This document shows positions 9,275 to 17,567 of a stretch of DNA of 64,000 nucleotides, one piece after another. Position 1 is the stretch's first letter. Each line of letters begins with the position of its first letter. Location of the stretch: the NCBI RefSeq assembly GCF_000720485.1, contig NZ_JOAX01000018.1, forward strand, positions 90,824 to 154,823, in the 5' to 3' direction. Origin of the DNA: Streptomyces ochraceiscleroticus. Lineage in GTDB: Bacteria > Actinomycetota > Actinomycetes > Streptomycetales > Streptomycetaceae. Position numbers and translations under genes: made by a program. Below the pieces are notes generated by a model, which saw nothing but the letters and a program-made list of their open reading frames with translations, was not told where the DNA came from and ran no database searches.

Positions 9275-9868
9275 GTGCAGGCGCGCGACGGGGAGCTGGG
9301 CGCGGCAGTGGCACGGGCGCAGCAGGGGGACGAGGCCGCCTTCGCGACCGCGTACCGCCTGGTGCAGCCGGGGCTGCTGGGCTATCTGCGCGGCCTCGTC
9401 GGCGACGAGGCCGAGGACGTGGCGGCCGAGGCGTGGCTGGAGATCGCCCGCGACCTCGGGCGGTTCAGCGGGGACGGCGCGGGGTTCCGCGGCTGGACCG
9501 CGACCATCGCCCGGCACCGGGCGCTGGACCTGCTGCGCCGGCAGAAGGTACGGCCGCGCGCTGCCGCGTTCGAGCCGGACCTGGTCGAGCTCCCGGGCCC
9601 GCACAGCACCTCCGAGCAGGCCCTGGAGACGCTCTCGACCGAACGGGTGCTGGCCCTGATCGCGGAACTCCCGCGCGAGCAGGGCGAGGCCGTGCTGCTG
9701 CGCGTCGTGGTCGGTCTCGACGGCCCGGCCGCCGCCCGCGTCCTGGGCAAGCGGCCCGGCGCCGTCCGCACGTCGGCGCACCGCGGGCTGCAGCGGCTGG
9801 CGGAGGAGCTGGGCGTGCGGGGGAACGGGGAAGAACGAAGCGGAACGAAGGACAAGAGGCGAAGGTGA
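9275..9868 (+). CDS. ECF-type RNA polymerase sigma factor (cassette 1)
   Basis: About 197 residues with sigma region 2 (AAFATAYRLVQPGLLGYLRG then AEDVAAEAWLEIARDL, and FRGWTATIARHRALDLLRR for core and -10 recognition). Region 4 ends in the helix-turn-helix GPAAARVLGKRPGAVRTSAH. There is no extra C-terminal sensor domain. GTG 9275 is preferred because a GGGGAGGGG ribosome-binding site lies about 10 bases upstream. TTG 9248 and GTG 9197 are in-frame alternatives. Its stop overlaps the GTG/ATG start zone of the next gene, so the downstream membrane protein is translationally coupled and a good candidate to control it. It is closely similar to the sigma factor at 10984-11748. Confidence 0.88.
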   Translation: MQARDGELGAAVARAQQGDEAAFATAYRLVQPGLLGYLRGLVGDEAEDVAAEAWLEIARDLGRFSGDGAGFRGWTATIARHRALDLLRRQKVRPRAAAFEPDLVELPGPHSTSEQALETLSTERVLALIAELPREQGEAVLLRVVVGLDGPAAARVLGKRPGAVRTSAHRGLQRLAEELGVRGNGEERSGTKDKRRR

Positions 9869-9879
9869 GGAAGCCACGC

Positions 9880-10572
9880 ATGGGTGGCGGTTCCAGGAAC
9901 GCCGGTGCGGCGTCCGGAGAAGACGACACGGGCGACCTCGCCGTGCTGGCCGAGCGGCTCGGCGCCGCGGTACGCGCGGGCGCGGCCGCCACCCCGGAAG
10001 GGGAGGAGCGGGCGGTCGCCGCCTTCCGCGCGGCCCGGGACGCCCGGGACGCCCAGGCGCCGGCGCCGGGCACTCGGCTGTGGGGCACCCGGCTGTGGGG
10101 CGCTCGGCGCCCGTGGCGTATGGGGTTGCCGGCACGCGCCGCGTTCGGCGCGCTGCTGGCATCGGTCATGCTGGGCGGCGTGGCGATGGCCTCGATCGGT
10201 GCGCTCCCCGGCAGCACTCCGGACCGCCCGACCCCGTCCCCCACCGCTCCCGGCCATGCCGTACCCCCGTCCGGCCGCCCGACCCTGCCGGCGCGCCCCA
10301 CGGTCCCGCTCCTCCGCCCGCCGAAGCCCTCCCCGGAAACCCCACGAACGCCCGAGGACCCGGAAAAGCACGACCACCACGGCAAGCCGAAGCAGAAGCC
10401 GAAGCCGGGGCATGAGCAGAAGCCGGAGGCGAAGCCCGAGAAGCCCCCGAAGGCACCCCAGCACAAGGAAGAGCCCCTCAAGCCCCGGCAGGGGAAGGGC
10501 CGGGACCAGGGGCAGAAGGCGGCAAAGCTCCCGCACAAGGCGGCGAAGGACTCGCCCAAGGCGAAGAAATAG
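9880..10572 (+). CDS. One-TM protein with Pro/Lys-rich extracytoplasmic tail, coupled to sigma factor 1
   Basis: About 230 residues. A cytosolic N-part of roughly 80 residues contains TPEGEERAVAAFRAARDA. One membrane span follows (AFGALLASVMLGGVAMASIG), then about 125 residues of Pro, Lys, Glu and His repeats (KPKQKPKPGHEQKPE type) that should be extracytoplasmic and may contact the wall. The topology and coupling to an ECF gene suggest an anti-sigma-like role, but there is no zinc-binding HxxxCxxC motif, so this is inference. ATG 9880 has GAGGAAG 7 bases upstream. GTG 9865 (overlapping the sigma stop as GTGA) is equally possible. A short duplication, TRLWG-TRLWG, precedes the span. Confidence 0.7.
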   Translation: MGGGSRNAGAASGEDDTGDLAVLAERLGAAVRAGAAATPEGEERAVAAFRAARDARDAQAPAPGTRLWGTRLWGARRPWRMGLPARAAFGALLASVMLGGVAMASIGALPGSTPDRPTPSPTAPGHAVPPSGRPTLPARPTVPLLRPPKPSPETPRTPEDPEKHDHHGKPKQKPKPGHEQKPEAKPEKPPKAPQHKEEPLKPRQGKGRDQGQKAAKLPHKAAKDSPKAKK

Positions 10573-10585
10573 CAAACAAAAGGGG

Positions 10586-10629
10586 GACGGCCGGGGCCGC
10601 CACCCCCCACAGGAGAGGCCCCGGCCGTC
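10586..10629 (+). terminator. Terminator of sigma cassette 1
   Basis: A 13-bp perfect stem (10586-10598 with 10617-10629) with an 18-base loop, 14 bp after the stop codon. Confidence 0.65.
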
Positions 10630-10983
10630 GTTCGCGGGAGGGCCGCACCGGGCCCTCATTCCCTACAGCGTCACCGACCCCGAAAGCGTCACAGCGGCGT
10701 CACTCGCCGTACGGATGCCCGCATCCCGGCGACTCTGGACGCAGGGCGGCCAATGCCCGTAACGTGCAGGTCCGCGCCGGTCGGTGCGCTTGCCACGCGT
10801 TCTGCGGCGGCCCTGCGGGTCCGGTGGACGGGCACCAGGCGTACTTACTTCGGCGTAGGGGGCACCACGGGATACCGTCGGCGCCAGAAGCAGTTCCTTT
10901 ACCTGCGGTAGCCGGATTGCCGGCAGCAGACGTAGGCAGCAACGACCGGGCAGCGGATGCTTCGCGTGCGACAGGATGGACCC
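10630..10983. other. Non-coding gap before sigma cassette 2, with repeated GCGTCAC motifs
   Basis: I see no convincing gene here. Three copies of a (A/G)GCGTCAC word begin at 10667, 10685 and 10696. The stretch 10664-10695 matches 27 of 32 bases, without gaps, with 13010-13041, which follows the second sigma cassette. The rest should contain the promoter of the second sigma gene, but I could not assign -35 and -10 boxes with confidence. Confidence 0.5.
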
Positions 10984-11748
10984 GTGCAAGGGGACGACAC
11001 TCAGCCGGACGACAGCCGGTTGACGGTCGCCGTACAGGCGGCACAGGACGGTGACGAGACGGCCTTCCGTACCGTCTACCGGGCCGTACATCCCCGTCTT
11101 CTGGGATATGTACGGACCTTGGTGGGCGAAGCGGACGCCGAGGACGTCGCCTCCGAAGCCTGGCTGCAGATCACCCGGGACCTCGCCCGCTTCAGCGGCG
11201 ACGCCGACCGCTTCCGCGGCTGGGCGGCCCGCATCGCCAGGAACCGCGCGCTGGACCACATCCGTATGCGCGGCCGCCGCCCGGCCATCGGCGGCGACGA
11301 GAGCGAGCTCACCGAGAAGCCGGGTCCGTCCGACACGGTCGACGAGGCCCTGGAGTCGCTCGGTACGGGACGCGCGTTCCGGCTGATCTCCCAGCTTCCG
11401 CAGGACCAGGCCGAGGCGGTCGTGCTGCGCGTGGTCGTCGGCCTGGACGCCAAGAGCGCGGCCGGGGTGCTCGGCAAGCGCCCGGGCGCGGTCCGCACGG
11501 CCGCCCACCGCGGACTGCGCCGGCTCGCCGAACTGATCACCGACCGCGACGACGACCCGGCCCCCGGTGACGGAGCCGCGCCGGAGCAACCGGAAGGGCT
11601 TCCGGACCGTCCTGTACCAGGGAGCAGGCCGGCCGGCGGGCCCGTGGGAGGGGTGCCCTTCCCGCGCCGCGGGTGCCGGACCGGAGGAACGGAATCGTAC
11701 GTCCCGGGTGTGACGGAAACGGCCGCACGGACGCAGAAGGACATGTGA
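10984..11748 (+). CDS. ECF-type RNA polymerase sigma factor (cassette 2)
   Basis: 254 residues. Region 2 is intact (AFRTVYRAVHPRLLGYVRTL, AEDVASEAWLQITRDLARF, FRGWAARIARNRALDHIRMR), as is region 4 (SAAGVLGKRPGAVRTAAHRG). These are near-identical in layout to the sigma factor 1.7 kb upstream. A 60-residue tail rich in Pro, Gly and Asp is added at the C-terminus. GTG 10984 is chosen because AGGA lies 7 bases upstream; ATG 10957 would add nine residues without a ribosome-binding site. The stop TGA overlaps the next ATG (TGATG), so translation is coupled to the membrane protein. Confidence 0.88.
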   Translation: MQGDDTQPDDSRLTVAVQAAQDGDETAFRTVYRAVHPRLLGYVRTLVGEADAEDVASEAWLQITRDLARFSGDADRFRGWAARIARNRALDHIRMRGRRPAIGGDESELTEKPGPSDTVDEALESLGTGRAFRLISQLPQDQAEAVVLRVVVGLDAKSAAGVLGKRPGAVRTAAHRGLRRLAELITDRDDDPAPGDGAAPEQPEGLPDRPVPGSRPAGGPVGGVPFPRRGCRTGGTESYVPGVTETAARTQKDM

Positions 11749-12836
11749 TGGCCGACGACCGGTACAGCTGGCTCGACAAGAACGCCGCGGAGGGTTTGCT
11801 GCGCGGCGAACGGGTCGATGCCGGCGGCGGCTTCGGCGCGGATGAACTGAACGACCTGCTGAGCGCCGCCGCCGTGGCCGGCGCGCGCTCCTCGGCGGAC
11901 GCCCCGCTGCCCGGCGAGGAGGCGGCGGTCGCCGCGTTCCGCCAGGTTTCGTCGGGAGGGTCTACGCGCGACACTGCCGCCGGCGGCGCGGCGCGGGCCT
12001 CCGCGGAGGACGGCATACCCGTGGTGCGGTCCGTGCCCGGCGGCGGCACGTCCCGCACCGCTGAACGCACTCGCCTCGGCCGCCCCCTCCGACGCGGGCT
12101 CGCCGTCGCCCTGGCCGGCTGCGCGCTCGGCGGCGTAGCGGTGGCCGCCGGCACCGGCGTCCTCCCCACTCCCTTTCACGGCGGCGGTGACCCGTCCCCG
12201 AGCGTCACGTCGGCCGTCACCCCCAGCATCCTGGAGAGCCAGGACCCCGAAGCGGACGCCTCGGACGACGCCGCGCAGTCTCCCGACGCCGGCCCGCACT
12301 CCTCGTCGCCCGCCTCGCCCACGTCCCCCGACGCCTCGGACGGCAGGTCGACACCCGGCCGCGAGGGCACCGGCGACACCTCGAAGCCCCCGCTGCCGCA
12401 GCTCACCCCGGGAGACGGCGCCTTGAACACCGACAAGGCGAAGCGAAAGGCGGCGGTACTCGCCCTCTGCCGCGACTACGAAGCGGGCCGCACGTCACCC
12501 AAGGACCGCCAACGCCTGGAACGCACCATGGGCGGCGCGGAAAAACTCCACACCTTCTGCAAGCAGTACCTGCAGAAGAACGGCCTCACGGGCGGTCTGG
12601 GCAGCTCGGACCCGACTCCCGACTCGGGCCTGACCGGCGGCTCCAACGACGGCGACGCCACGGGCGGCACCAGCACGGGTGGCAACGACTCCGACAACCA
12701 GGAGTCGACCGACGGTAACAAAACCACCGACGACGAATCCCACCCAGCGGTATCCCCGTCGACAACCACCCAGTCGCCTCAGCCGTCACCGACGCCCTCA
12801 ACCCCAACGACGAGCCCCACCGCAACCCCCAATTGA
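11748..12836 (+). CDS. One-TM protein with Ser/Thr/Pro-rich extracytoplasmic region, coupled to sigma factor 2
   Basis: 362 residues. The cytosolic part (about 1-115) contains PGEEAAVAAFRQV, matching the equivalent segment of the cassette 1 partner. The membrane span is GLAVALAGCALGGVAVAAG. Outside is a low-complexity Ser/Asp/Pro linker. A small folded module follows (AVLALCRDYEAGRTSPKDRQ to AEKLHTFCKQYL, about residues 240-280) with two cysteines that could form a disulfide. A Gly/Thr/Asn/Pro tail ends the protein. ATG 11748 has AGAAGGA 7 bases upstream. By position and topology it may sense an envelope signal and restrain the sigma factor. That is inference, since no known anti-sigma domain is visible. 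Confidence 0.72.
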   Translation: MADDRYSWLDKNAAEGLLRGERVDAGGGFGADELNDLLSAAAVAGARSSADAPLPGEEAAVAAFRQVSSGGSTRDTAAGGAARASAEDGIPVVRSVPGGGTSRTAERTRLGRPLRRGLAVALAGCALGGVAVAAGTGVLPTPFHGGGDPSPSVTSAVTPSILESQDPEADASDDAAQSPDAGPHSSSPASPTSPDASDGRSTPGREGTGDTSKPPLPQLTPGDGALNTDKAKRKAAVLALCRDYEAGRTSPKDRQRLERTMGGAEKLHTFCKQYLQKNGLTGGLGSSDPTPDSGLTGGSNDGDATGGTSTGGNDSDNQESTDGNKTTDDESHPAVSPSTTTQSPQPSPTPSTPTTSPTATPN

Positions 12837-12898
12837 GCAACCCCAACGGCGCCCAGCCACATCCGCGAGAGCGGCGGCGGTTTAGCCGCAAAGAAGAG

Positions 12899-12937
12899 GG
12901 CGCGAGCGGGGCCGGGGGAACGTGCCCCGCTCGCGCC
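12899..12937 (+). terminator. Terminator of sigma cassette 2
   Basis: A perfect 14-bp inverted repeat (12899-12912 with 12924-12937) in the gap between convergent genes. It may also stop transcripts from the L,D-transpeptidase gene. Confidence 0.7.
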
Positions 12938-13072
12938 GAACGCGCGGTGCCGTAGGTACGGGGGGAACCCCGGCTCCCGCGCAGCCGATGACCAGTCGGC
13001 TTCAGTACGTACAGCGTCACCGTCGCCAAAAACGTCACACCCGCCGCTCAGGACGGCCGCGCGGCCCGTCGT

Positions 13073-13942
13073 CTACTTGTATATGACGACCTTCGTCCCC
13101 GGCTTCACCTGCTGAAACAGGGCGGCGATCTTCTTCTTGTCACGGACGTTGACGCAGCCGTGCGAGGCGCCGGCGTAGCCGCGGGCCGCGAAGTCGGCGG
13201 AGTAGTGGATCGCCTGGCCACCGCTGAAGAACATCGCGTACGGCATGGGTGTGTCGTAGATCGTCGAGACGTGGTGGCGGCTCTTGAAGGTGATGCCGAA
13301 GGTGCCTTCGCGGGTGGGGGAGTACTGCGAGCCGAAGCGCACGTCCATCGCCGAGACGACCTTGCCGTCAACCATCCAGGCCAGCGTGTCACTCTTCTTG
13401 CTGATGCAGATCGCCCGGCCCGTGAGGCACCGCTTGTCGGGCGCCGCCACCGGCCGGGCGGTGGGCGGGTACAGCTCGTCGCGCGTCGGGCGCTGTGTCC
13501 GCACACGGAGGGCGCTGAGCGTCGCCGCATCCACTGTGCCCGTGCGGGGGAGGCCCTGGTCGCGCTGGAAGGCCGTGACGGCGGCGGCCGTGACGGAGCC
13601 GTAGTACCCCGTCGGATTCCGGCCGAAGTACTTCAACTGCCTTAGCCGAGCCTGCAGTTCGCGCACCCGCTCGCTGCGGGCCCCGGGCGCGAGCACCGGC
13701 TTCTGGGTGGTGTGCGTCGGCTTCGGCGCGGGCGCGCGGGACGAGGGTGCGGCCGGGGTCGTGGGGGTCGCCATGGGCGGGGCGGGGGCGGTGTGCCCGG
13801 CGCCCTTGCCGTCGTCGATCCGTACCCGCATCTCCTTGCAGCCGGTCGTCACCGACAGTGCGGCGGTCAGCGCCAGCGTGCCGGCCAGCGCGCGGAACGT
13901 TCTGCTGTGACGCCTATGGCGCCTATGACGCATGCGACGCAT
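13073..13942 (-). CDS. L,D-transpeptidase with peptidoglycan-binding domain
   Basis: 289 residues. It starts with an Arg/His-rich n-region and a hydrophobic signal (TFRALAGTLALTAALSVTTGC) that may be a weak lipobox. A Thr/Pro linker precedes a PG_binding_1 repeat (VRELQARLRQLKYFG to FQRDQGLPRTGTVD). The YkuD catalytic domain ends in IHYSADF and ASHGCVNVRD, with the nucleophilic cysteine in SHGC. It should form 3-3 cross-links in the cell wall from outside the membrane. ATG 13942 is chosen because it directly precedes the basic n-region; upstream residues are unlike a signal. It is convergent to the sigma cassettes. Confidence 0.9.
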   Translation of the reverse strand: MRRMRHRRHRRHSRTFRALAGTLALTAALSVTTGCKEMRVRIDDGKGAGHTAPAPPMATPTTPAAPSSRAPAPKPTHTTQKPVLAPGARSERVRELQARLRQLKYFGRNPTGYYGSVTAAAVTAFQRDQGLPRTGTVDAATLSALRVRTQRPTRDELYPPTARPVAAPDKRCLTGRAICISKKSDTLAWMVDGKVVSAMDVRFGSQYSPTREGTFGITFKSRHHVSTIYDTPMPYAMFFSGGQAIHYSADFAARGYAGASHGCVNVRDKKKIAALFQQVKPGTKVVIYK

Positions 13943-14158
13943 ATCCCACCCCTGTGGTCTCACCCGCCCCTTCCCATGCTTCCCGGCGCTGCGCCCCGCC
14001 GAACCTGCGGCCATGCTGGGAGTCGAGCTGTGAGCAAGGTCCTAGGCTGCGCCCCTCCACGGGGCGCACGGCCGCCGCTACAGTCCGTCGCGAAGGCCAA
14101 TCATTACCGAGTAGTAGTCCAGCATCACTGAGCAGTAGCACAGCGGGAGGCAGGCACC

Positions 14159-15757
14159 ATGGCGCGCGAGTCCGGCAGCTCTCGATTCACCGAGAGCGGT
14201 TTGCCCATCGAGCCCGTTTACGGTCCGGACGCCCTCGGCGACTGGGACGCTGCGGAGAAGCTGGGCGAGCCCGGTGCGTACCCGTACACCCGGGGCGTGT
14301 ACCCGACGATGTACACCGGACGCCCCTGGACGATGCGCCAGTACGCCGGATTCGGTACGGCTGCCGAATCGAACGCCCGGTACAAGCAGCTCATCGCGAA
14401 CGGCACGATGGGCCTGTCCGTCGCCTTCGACCTGCCGACCCAGATGGGTCACGACTCCGACGCGCCGATCGCCAGCGGCGAGGTCGGCAAGGTCGGCGTG
14501 GCGATCGACTCCATCGAGGACATGCGGGTGCTGTTCGGCGGCATCCCGCTGGACAAGGTCTCCACCTCGATGACCATCAACGCGCCCGGCGCCCTGCTCC
14601 TCCTGCTCTACCAACTCGTCGGCGAGGAGCAGGGCGTGGACCCCGCCAAGCTCACCGGCACCATCCAGAACGATGTCCTCAAGGAGTACATCGCGCGCGG
14701 GACGTACATCTTCCCGCCCAAGCCGTCGCTCCGCCTGATCGCCGACATCTTCAAGTACTGCAAGGCCGAGATCCCGAAGTGGAACACCATCTCGATCTCC
14801 GGCTACCACATGGCCGAGGCCGGCGCCTCGCCCGCGCAGGAGATCGCCTTCACCCTCGCGGACGGCATCGAGTACGTACGGACCGCCGTCGCGGCCGGCA
14901 TGGACGTCGACGACTTCGCGCCCCGCCTCTCCTTCTTCTTCGTCGCCCGCACCACGATCCTCGAAGAGGTCGCCAAGTTCCGTGCCGCGCGCCGGATCTG
15001 GGCCCGGGTGATGAAGGAGGAGTTCGGCGCGAAGAACCCCAAGTCGCTGATGCTGCGCTTCCACACCCAGACCGCGGGCGTGCAGCTGACGGCCCAGCAG
15101 CCCGAGGTGAACCTCGTGCGCGTCGCCGTCCAGGGCCTCGGCGCGGTCCTCGGCGGCACGCAGTCGCTGCACACCAACTCCTTCGACGAGGCCATCGCGC
15201 TGCCGACCGACAAGTCCGCGCGGCTGGCGCTCCGTACGCAGCAGGTGCTGGCGTACGAGACGGATGTGACGGCCACCGTCGACCCGTTCGCCGGTTCCTA
15301 CGTCGTCGAGAAGATGACCGACGACGTCGAGGCCGCGGCCGTCGAACTGATGGGCAAGGTCGAGGAGCTGGGCGGCGCCGTGGCCGCGATCGAGAACGGC
15401 TTCCAGAAGAACGAGATCGAGCGCAGCGCGTACCGCATCGCCCAGGAGACCGACTCGGGCGAGCGTGTCGTGGTCGGCGTCAACCGTTACCAGCTCGACG
15501 AGGAGGAGCCGTACGAGCCGCTCCGCGTCGACCCGGCCATCGAGGCGCAGCAGGCCGAGCGCCTGAAGAAGCTGCGCGCCGAGCGGGACCAGGCCGCGGT
15601 GGACGCGGCGCTGGCCGACCTGAAGAAGGCCGCCGAGGGCACGGACAACGTCCTGTACCCGATGAAGGACGCGCTGAAGGCCAAGGCGACGGTCGGGGAG
15701 GTCTGCAACACGCTGCGGGAGGTCTGGGGCGCTTACGTCCCGACGGACGCGTTCTGA
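14159..15757 (+). CDS. Acyl-CoA mutase large subunit, methylmalonyl-CoA mutase type
   Basis: 532 residues covering the substrate-binding TIM barrel of B12-dependent acyl-CoA mutases, but with no cobalamin-binding domain (no DxHxxG). It therefore needs a separate small subunit, which is not in this window. Substrate-pocket residues follow methylmalonyl-CoA mutase rather than isobutyryl-CoA mutase: Tyr52 in [11 protein letters not shown], and Arg180 in [12 protein letters not shown] where isobutyryl-CoA mutases have Gln. It should rearrange methylmalonyl-CoA and succinyl-CoA, linking odd-chain and branched-chain carbon to the TCA cycle. Upstream is GGGAGG at a suitable distance. The length fits two-subunit actinobacterial enzymes. 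Confidence 0.88.
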   Translation: MARESGSSRFTESGLPIEPVYGPDALGDWDAAEKLGEPGAYPYTRGVYPTMYTGRPWTMRQYAGFGTAAESNARYKQLIANGTMGLSVAFDLPTQMGHDSDAPIASGEVGKVGVAIDSIEDMRVLFGGIPLDKVSTSMTINAPGALLLLLYQLVGEEQGVDPAKLTGTIQNDVLKEYIARGTYIFPPKPSLRLIADIFKYCKAEIPKWNTISISGYHMAEAGASPAQEIAFTLADGIEYVRTAVAAGMDVDDFAPRLSFFFVARTTILEEVAKFRAARRIWARVMKEEFGAKNPKSLMLRFHTQTAGVQLTAQQPEVNLVRVAVQGLGAVLGGTQSLHTNSFDEAIALPTDKSARLALRTQQVLAYETDVTATVDPFAGSYVVEKMTDDVEAAAVELMGKVEELGGAVAAIENGFQKNEIERSAYRIAQETDSGERVVVGVNRYQLDEEEPYEPLRVDPAIEAQQAERLKKLRAERDQAAVDAALADLKKAAEGTDNVLYPMKDALKAKATVGEVCNTLREVWGAYVPTDAF

Positions 15758-15778
15758 TCGACTGGACACGTTCTGAGT

Positions 15779-15805
15779 GGGCGCGGACCATCGCTGTCCG
15801 CGCCC
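15779..15805 (+). terminator. Hairpin after the mutase gene
   Basis: A perfect 10-bp stem (15779-15788 with 15796-15805), 22 bp after the stop codon and just before the next small gene. Confidence 0.55.
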
Positions 15806-15822
15806 TGCGTCAAACTAGGTGC

Positions 15823-16035
15823 ATGTCGTCACCCCGCCGCACCTGCCCCGTCTGCACCAGAGAGATCGCCGTGGTCGGCGGGCGGTTCGCCCGGCACGAT
15901 CCGCCCGGGCGGCGTACGGGCCTGGAGCTCATCTCGTGCCCCGGCTCGCGGCGGATGGCGCCCATGATGGCGCCGGCGGAGAAGCTGTTCGACCCGGAGG
16001 AGCCGCCGTTCCCGGGGCAGCAGCCGCTTTTCTGA
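15823..16035 (+). CDS. Small CxxC protein, unknown function
   Basis: 70 residues starting MSSPRRTCPVCTREIAVV, with one CPVC knuckle and a later cysteine (LISCPGS), so a small zinc ribbon is possible though one ligand is unclear. The C-terminus is Pro- and Met-rich (RRMAPMMAPAEKLFDPEEPP). ATG 15823 follows AGGTGC, a weak ribosome-binding site. The gene is preceded by a terminator-like hairpin and is convergent with gntR, 21 bp apart. I recognise no named family. Confidence 0.55.
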   Translation: MSSPRRTCPVCTREIAVVGGRFARHDPPGRRTGLELISCPGSRRMAPMMAPAEKLFDPEEPPFPGQQPLF

Positions 16036-16056
16036 GGCCGCGAGCCCTTTCGCCTC

Positions 16057-16758
16057 TTACGGCGCGAGGATGTCCAGCTCGGCCATCGCGCCGACGGTGA
16101 TCTCGCGCGTCAGCTCTTCCGCGCGGGCCGCGTCGCCCGTGCGTACCGCCTCCGCGACCTGGACGTGCAGGGTGACCGCCGCCGGGTCCGGGTCGGTGAA
16201 CATCACGTGGTGGTGGGTGCGGCCGGTCAGGATCGCCGCCACGACGTCGTTGAGCCGGGCGAACATCTCGTTGCCCGATGCCGTGAGCAGGGTCCTGTGG
16301 AAGGCCGTGTCATGGACGAGGTACGCCTCGAGCTGCTGGCCGCGTGACGTGGCGACCATGCCCATGGCGTGCTCGGTGAGCGCCGCGCACTGCTCGGGCG
16401 TGGCGTGCCGGGCGGCCAGGCCCGCCGCGGCCGGCTCGATGGCGCAGCGCAGCACGGTGAGCGAGCGAAGCTGGCGGGGCCGGTCGGCGCCGGCCAGCCG
16501 CCAGCGGATGACCCGCGGATCGAAGACGTTCCACTCCTCGGTGGGCCGTACGGTCACGCCCACCCGGCGCCGGGACTCGACCAGGTGCATGGACTCCAGG
16601 ACCCGGACCGCCTCGCGGATGACCGTACGGGAGACGTCGAAGCGCTGGGCCAGCTCATCGGTGCGGAGCACCGTGCCCGGGAGGTGCTCGCCCGCGGTGA
16701 TCTCCGGCCCGAGGGACTCCAGCACTCTGGCATGCAGCCCCTGCCCCGTGTTCTCCAT
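16057..16758 (-). CDS. gntR: GntR/FadR-family regulator of gluconate genes
   Basis: 233 residues. The winged helix-turn-helix is at about 15-75 (RTDELAQRFDVSRTVIREAV then VESRRRVGVTVRP). An FCD ligand-binding helical domain follows, with likely metal-site residues in HDTAFHRTLLTASGN and THHHVMF. It diverges from gntK across a 165-bp gap, which is the usual gluconate arrangement. It should repress the kinase and permease genes until gluconate or a derivative binds. The assignment rests on family plus context. Confidence 0.85.
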   Translation of the reverse strand: MENTGQGLHARVLESLGPEITAGEHLPGTVLRTDELAQRFDVSRTVIREAVRVLESMHLVESRRRVGVTVRPTEEWNVFDPRVIRWRLAGADRPRQLRSLTVLRCAIEPAAAGLAARHATPEQCAALTEHAMGMVATSRGQQLEAYLVHDTAFHRTLLTASGNEMFARLNDVVAAILTGRTHHHVMFTDPDPAAVTLHVQVAEAVRTGDAARAEELTREITVGAMAELDILAP

Positions 16759-16797
16759 GGGATAAGCCTACGTTCCTGGCTCGCGGGAAAATAAGTA

Positions 16798-16832
16798 TGA
16801 CGTTTGCGTCACAGACTCTTGAATACGTCGTA
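16798..16832. promoter_or_regulatory. Candidate GntR operator region
   Basis: Two small inverted repeats lie in the gntR-gntK gap. One is TGACG-4-CGTCA at 16798-16811 and the other the 9-base palindrome TACGTCGTA at 16824-16832. One or both may be the binding sites that control the divergent promoters. This comes from symmetry and position only. Confidence 0.4.
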
Positions 16833-16923
16833 CCTAATGCGTTTCAGTGGGGCGATGCATTCGAGCCACCCAGGTGGCCTCGACACGCCAAGTCAATGAG
16901 GACGAACGAGCGAGGTAACCGCG

Positions 16924-17457
16924 ATGAGCACCCCCCATGTCATCGTCGTGATGGGAGTCGCCGGCACCGGCAAGACGACGATCGGACCGCTCGTCGCCGA
17001 TGCGCTGGATGTCCCGTACGCCGAGGGAGACGACTTTCATCCCCCGGCCAACATCGCCAAGATGTCCGCCGGGACGCCGCTCGACGACGCCGACCGCTGG
17101 CCCTGGCTCGACGCCATCGGCGCCTGGGCGCACGGGCGGGCCGGCAAGGGCGGGGTGGTCAGCAGCTCCGCGCTCAAGCGGGTCTACCGCGACCGGCTGC
17201 GGGCCGAGGCCCCCGGCATCGTCTTCCTGCACCTCACCGGCTCCCGCGAGCTGATCGCGGGCCGCATGGCCGAGCGCAAGGGCCACTTCATGCCCACCGC
17301 GCTCCTCGACTCCCAGTTCGCCACCCTGCAGCCGCTCGGCGACGACGAGCGGGGCGTGGCGGTGGACGTCTCCGGGACTCCGGAAGAGATCACCGAGCGG
17401 GCCGTCGCCGCACTGCGGCAGCTCGACGACACCGCTCCGGCCACCACCGAGCTCTGA
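16924..17457 (+). CDS. gntK: Gluconokinase
   Basis: 177 residues. It phosphorylates gluconate to 6-phosphogluconate with ATP in the cytosol, feeding the pentose phosphate pathway. The Walker A motif is GVAGTGKTT near residue 11. AEGDDFHPPANIAKMSAGTP is the gluconate-binding signature and SSSALKRVYRDRLR is also typical. Length is normal. ATG 16924 follows GAGG about 8 bases upstream. gntP follows 110 bp later. Confidence 0.95.
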   Translation: MSTPHVIVVMGVAGTGKTTIGPLVADALDVPYAEGDDFHPPANIAKMSAGTPLDDADRWPWLDAIGAWAHGRAGKGGVVSSSALKRVYRDRLRAEAPGIVFLHLTGSRELIAGRMAERKGHFMPTALLDSQFATLQPLGDDERGVAVDVSGTPEEITERAVAALRQLDDTAPATTEL

Positions 17458-17567
17458 TCAGGAGCCACACCCCCGAGCTCTGAACCGGCCCCTTCCCTCG
17501 GGGTCCGGTCCTGAGCCGTACCCATGAGCTCCGATCGCGAGACCGGGCTCCAACCGAAGGAAAAGCC

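Noticed and set aside
9112..9880. Upstream extension of the open frame of the 9880 gene
   Set aside because: It runs in another frame across the sigma factor gene and has no domain; coupling at 9865-9880 gives the real start.
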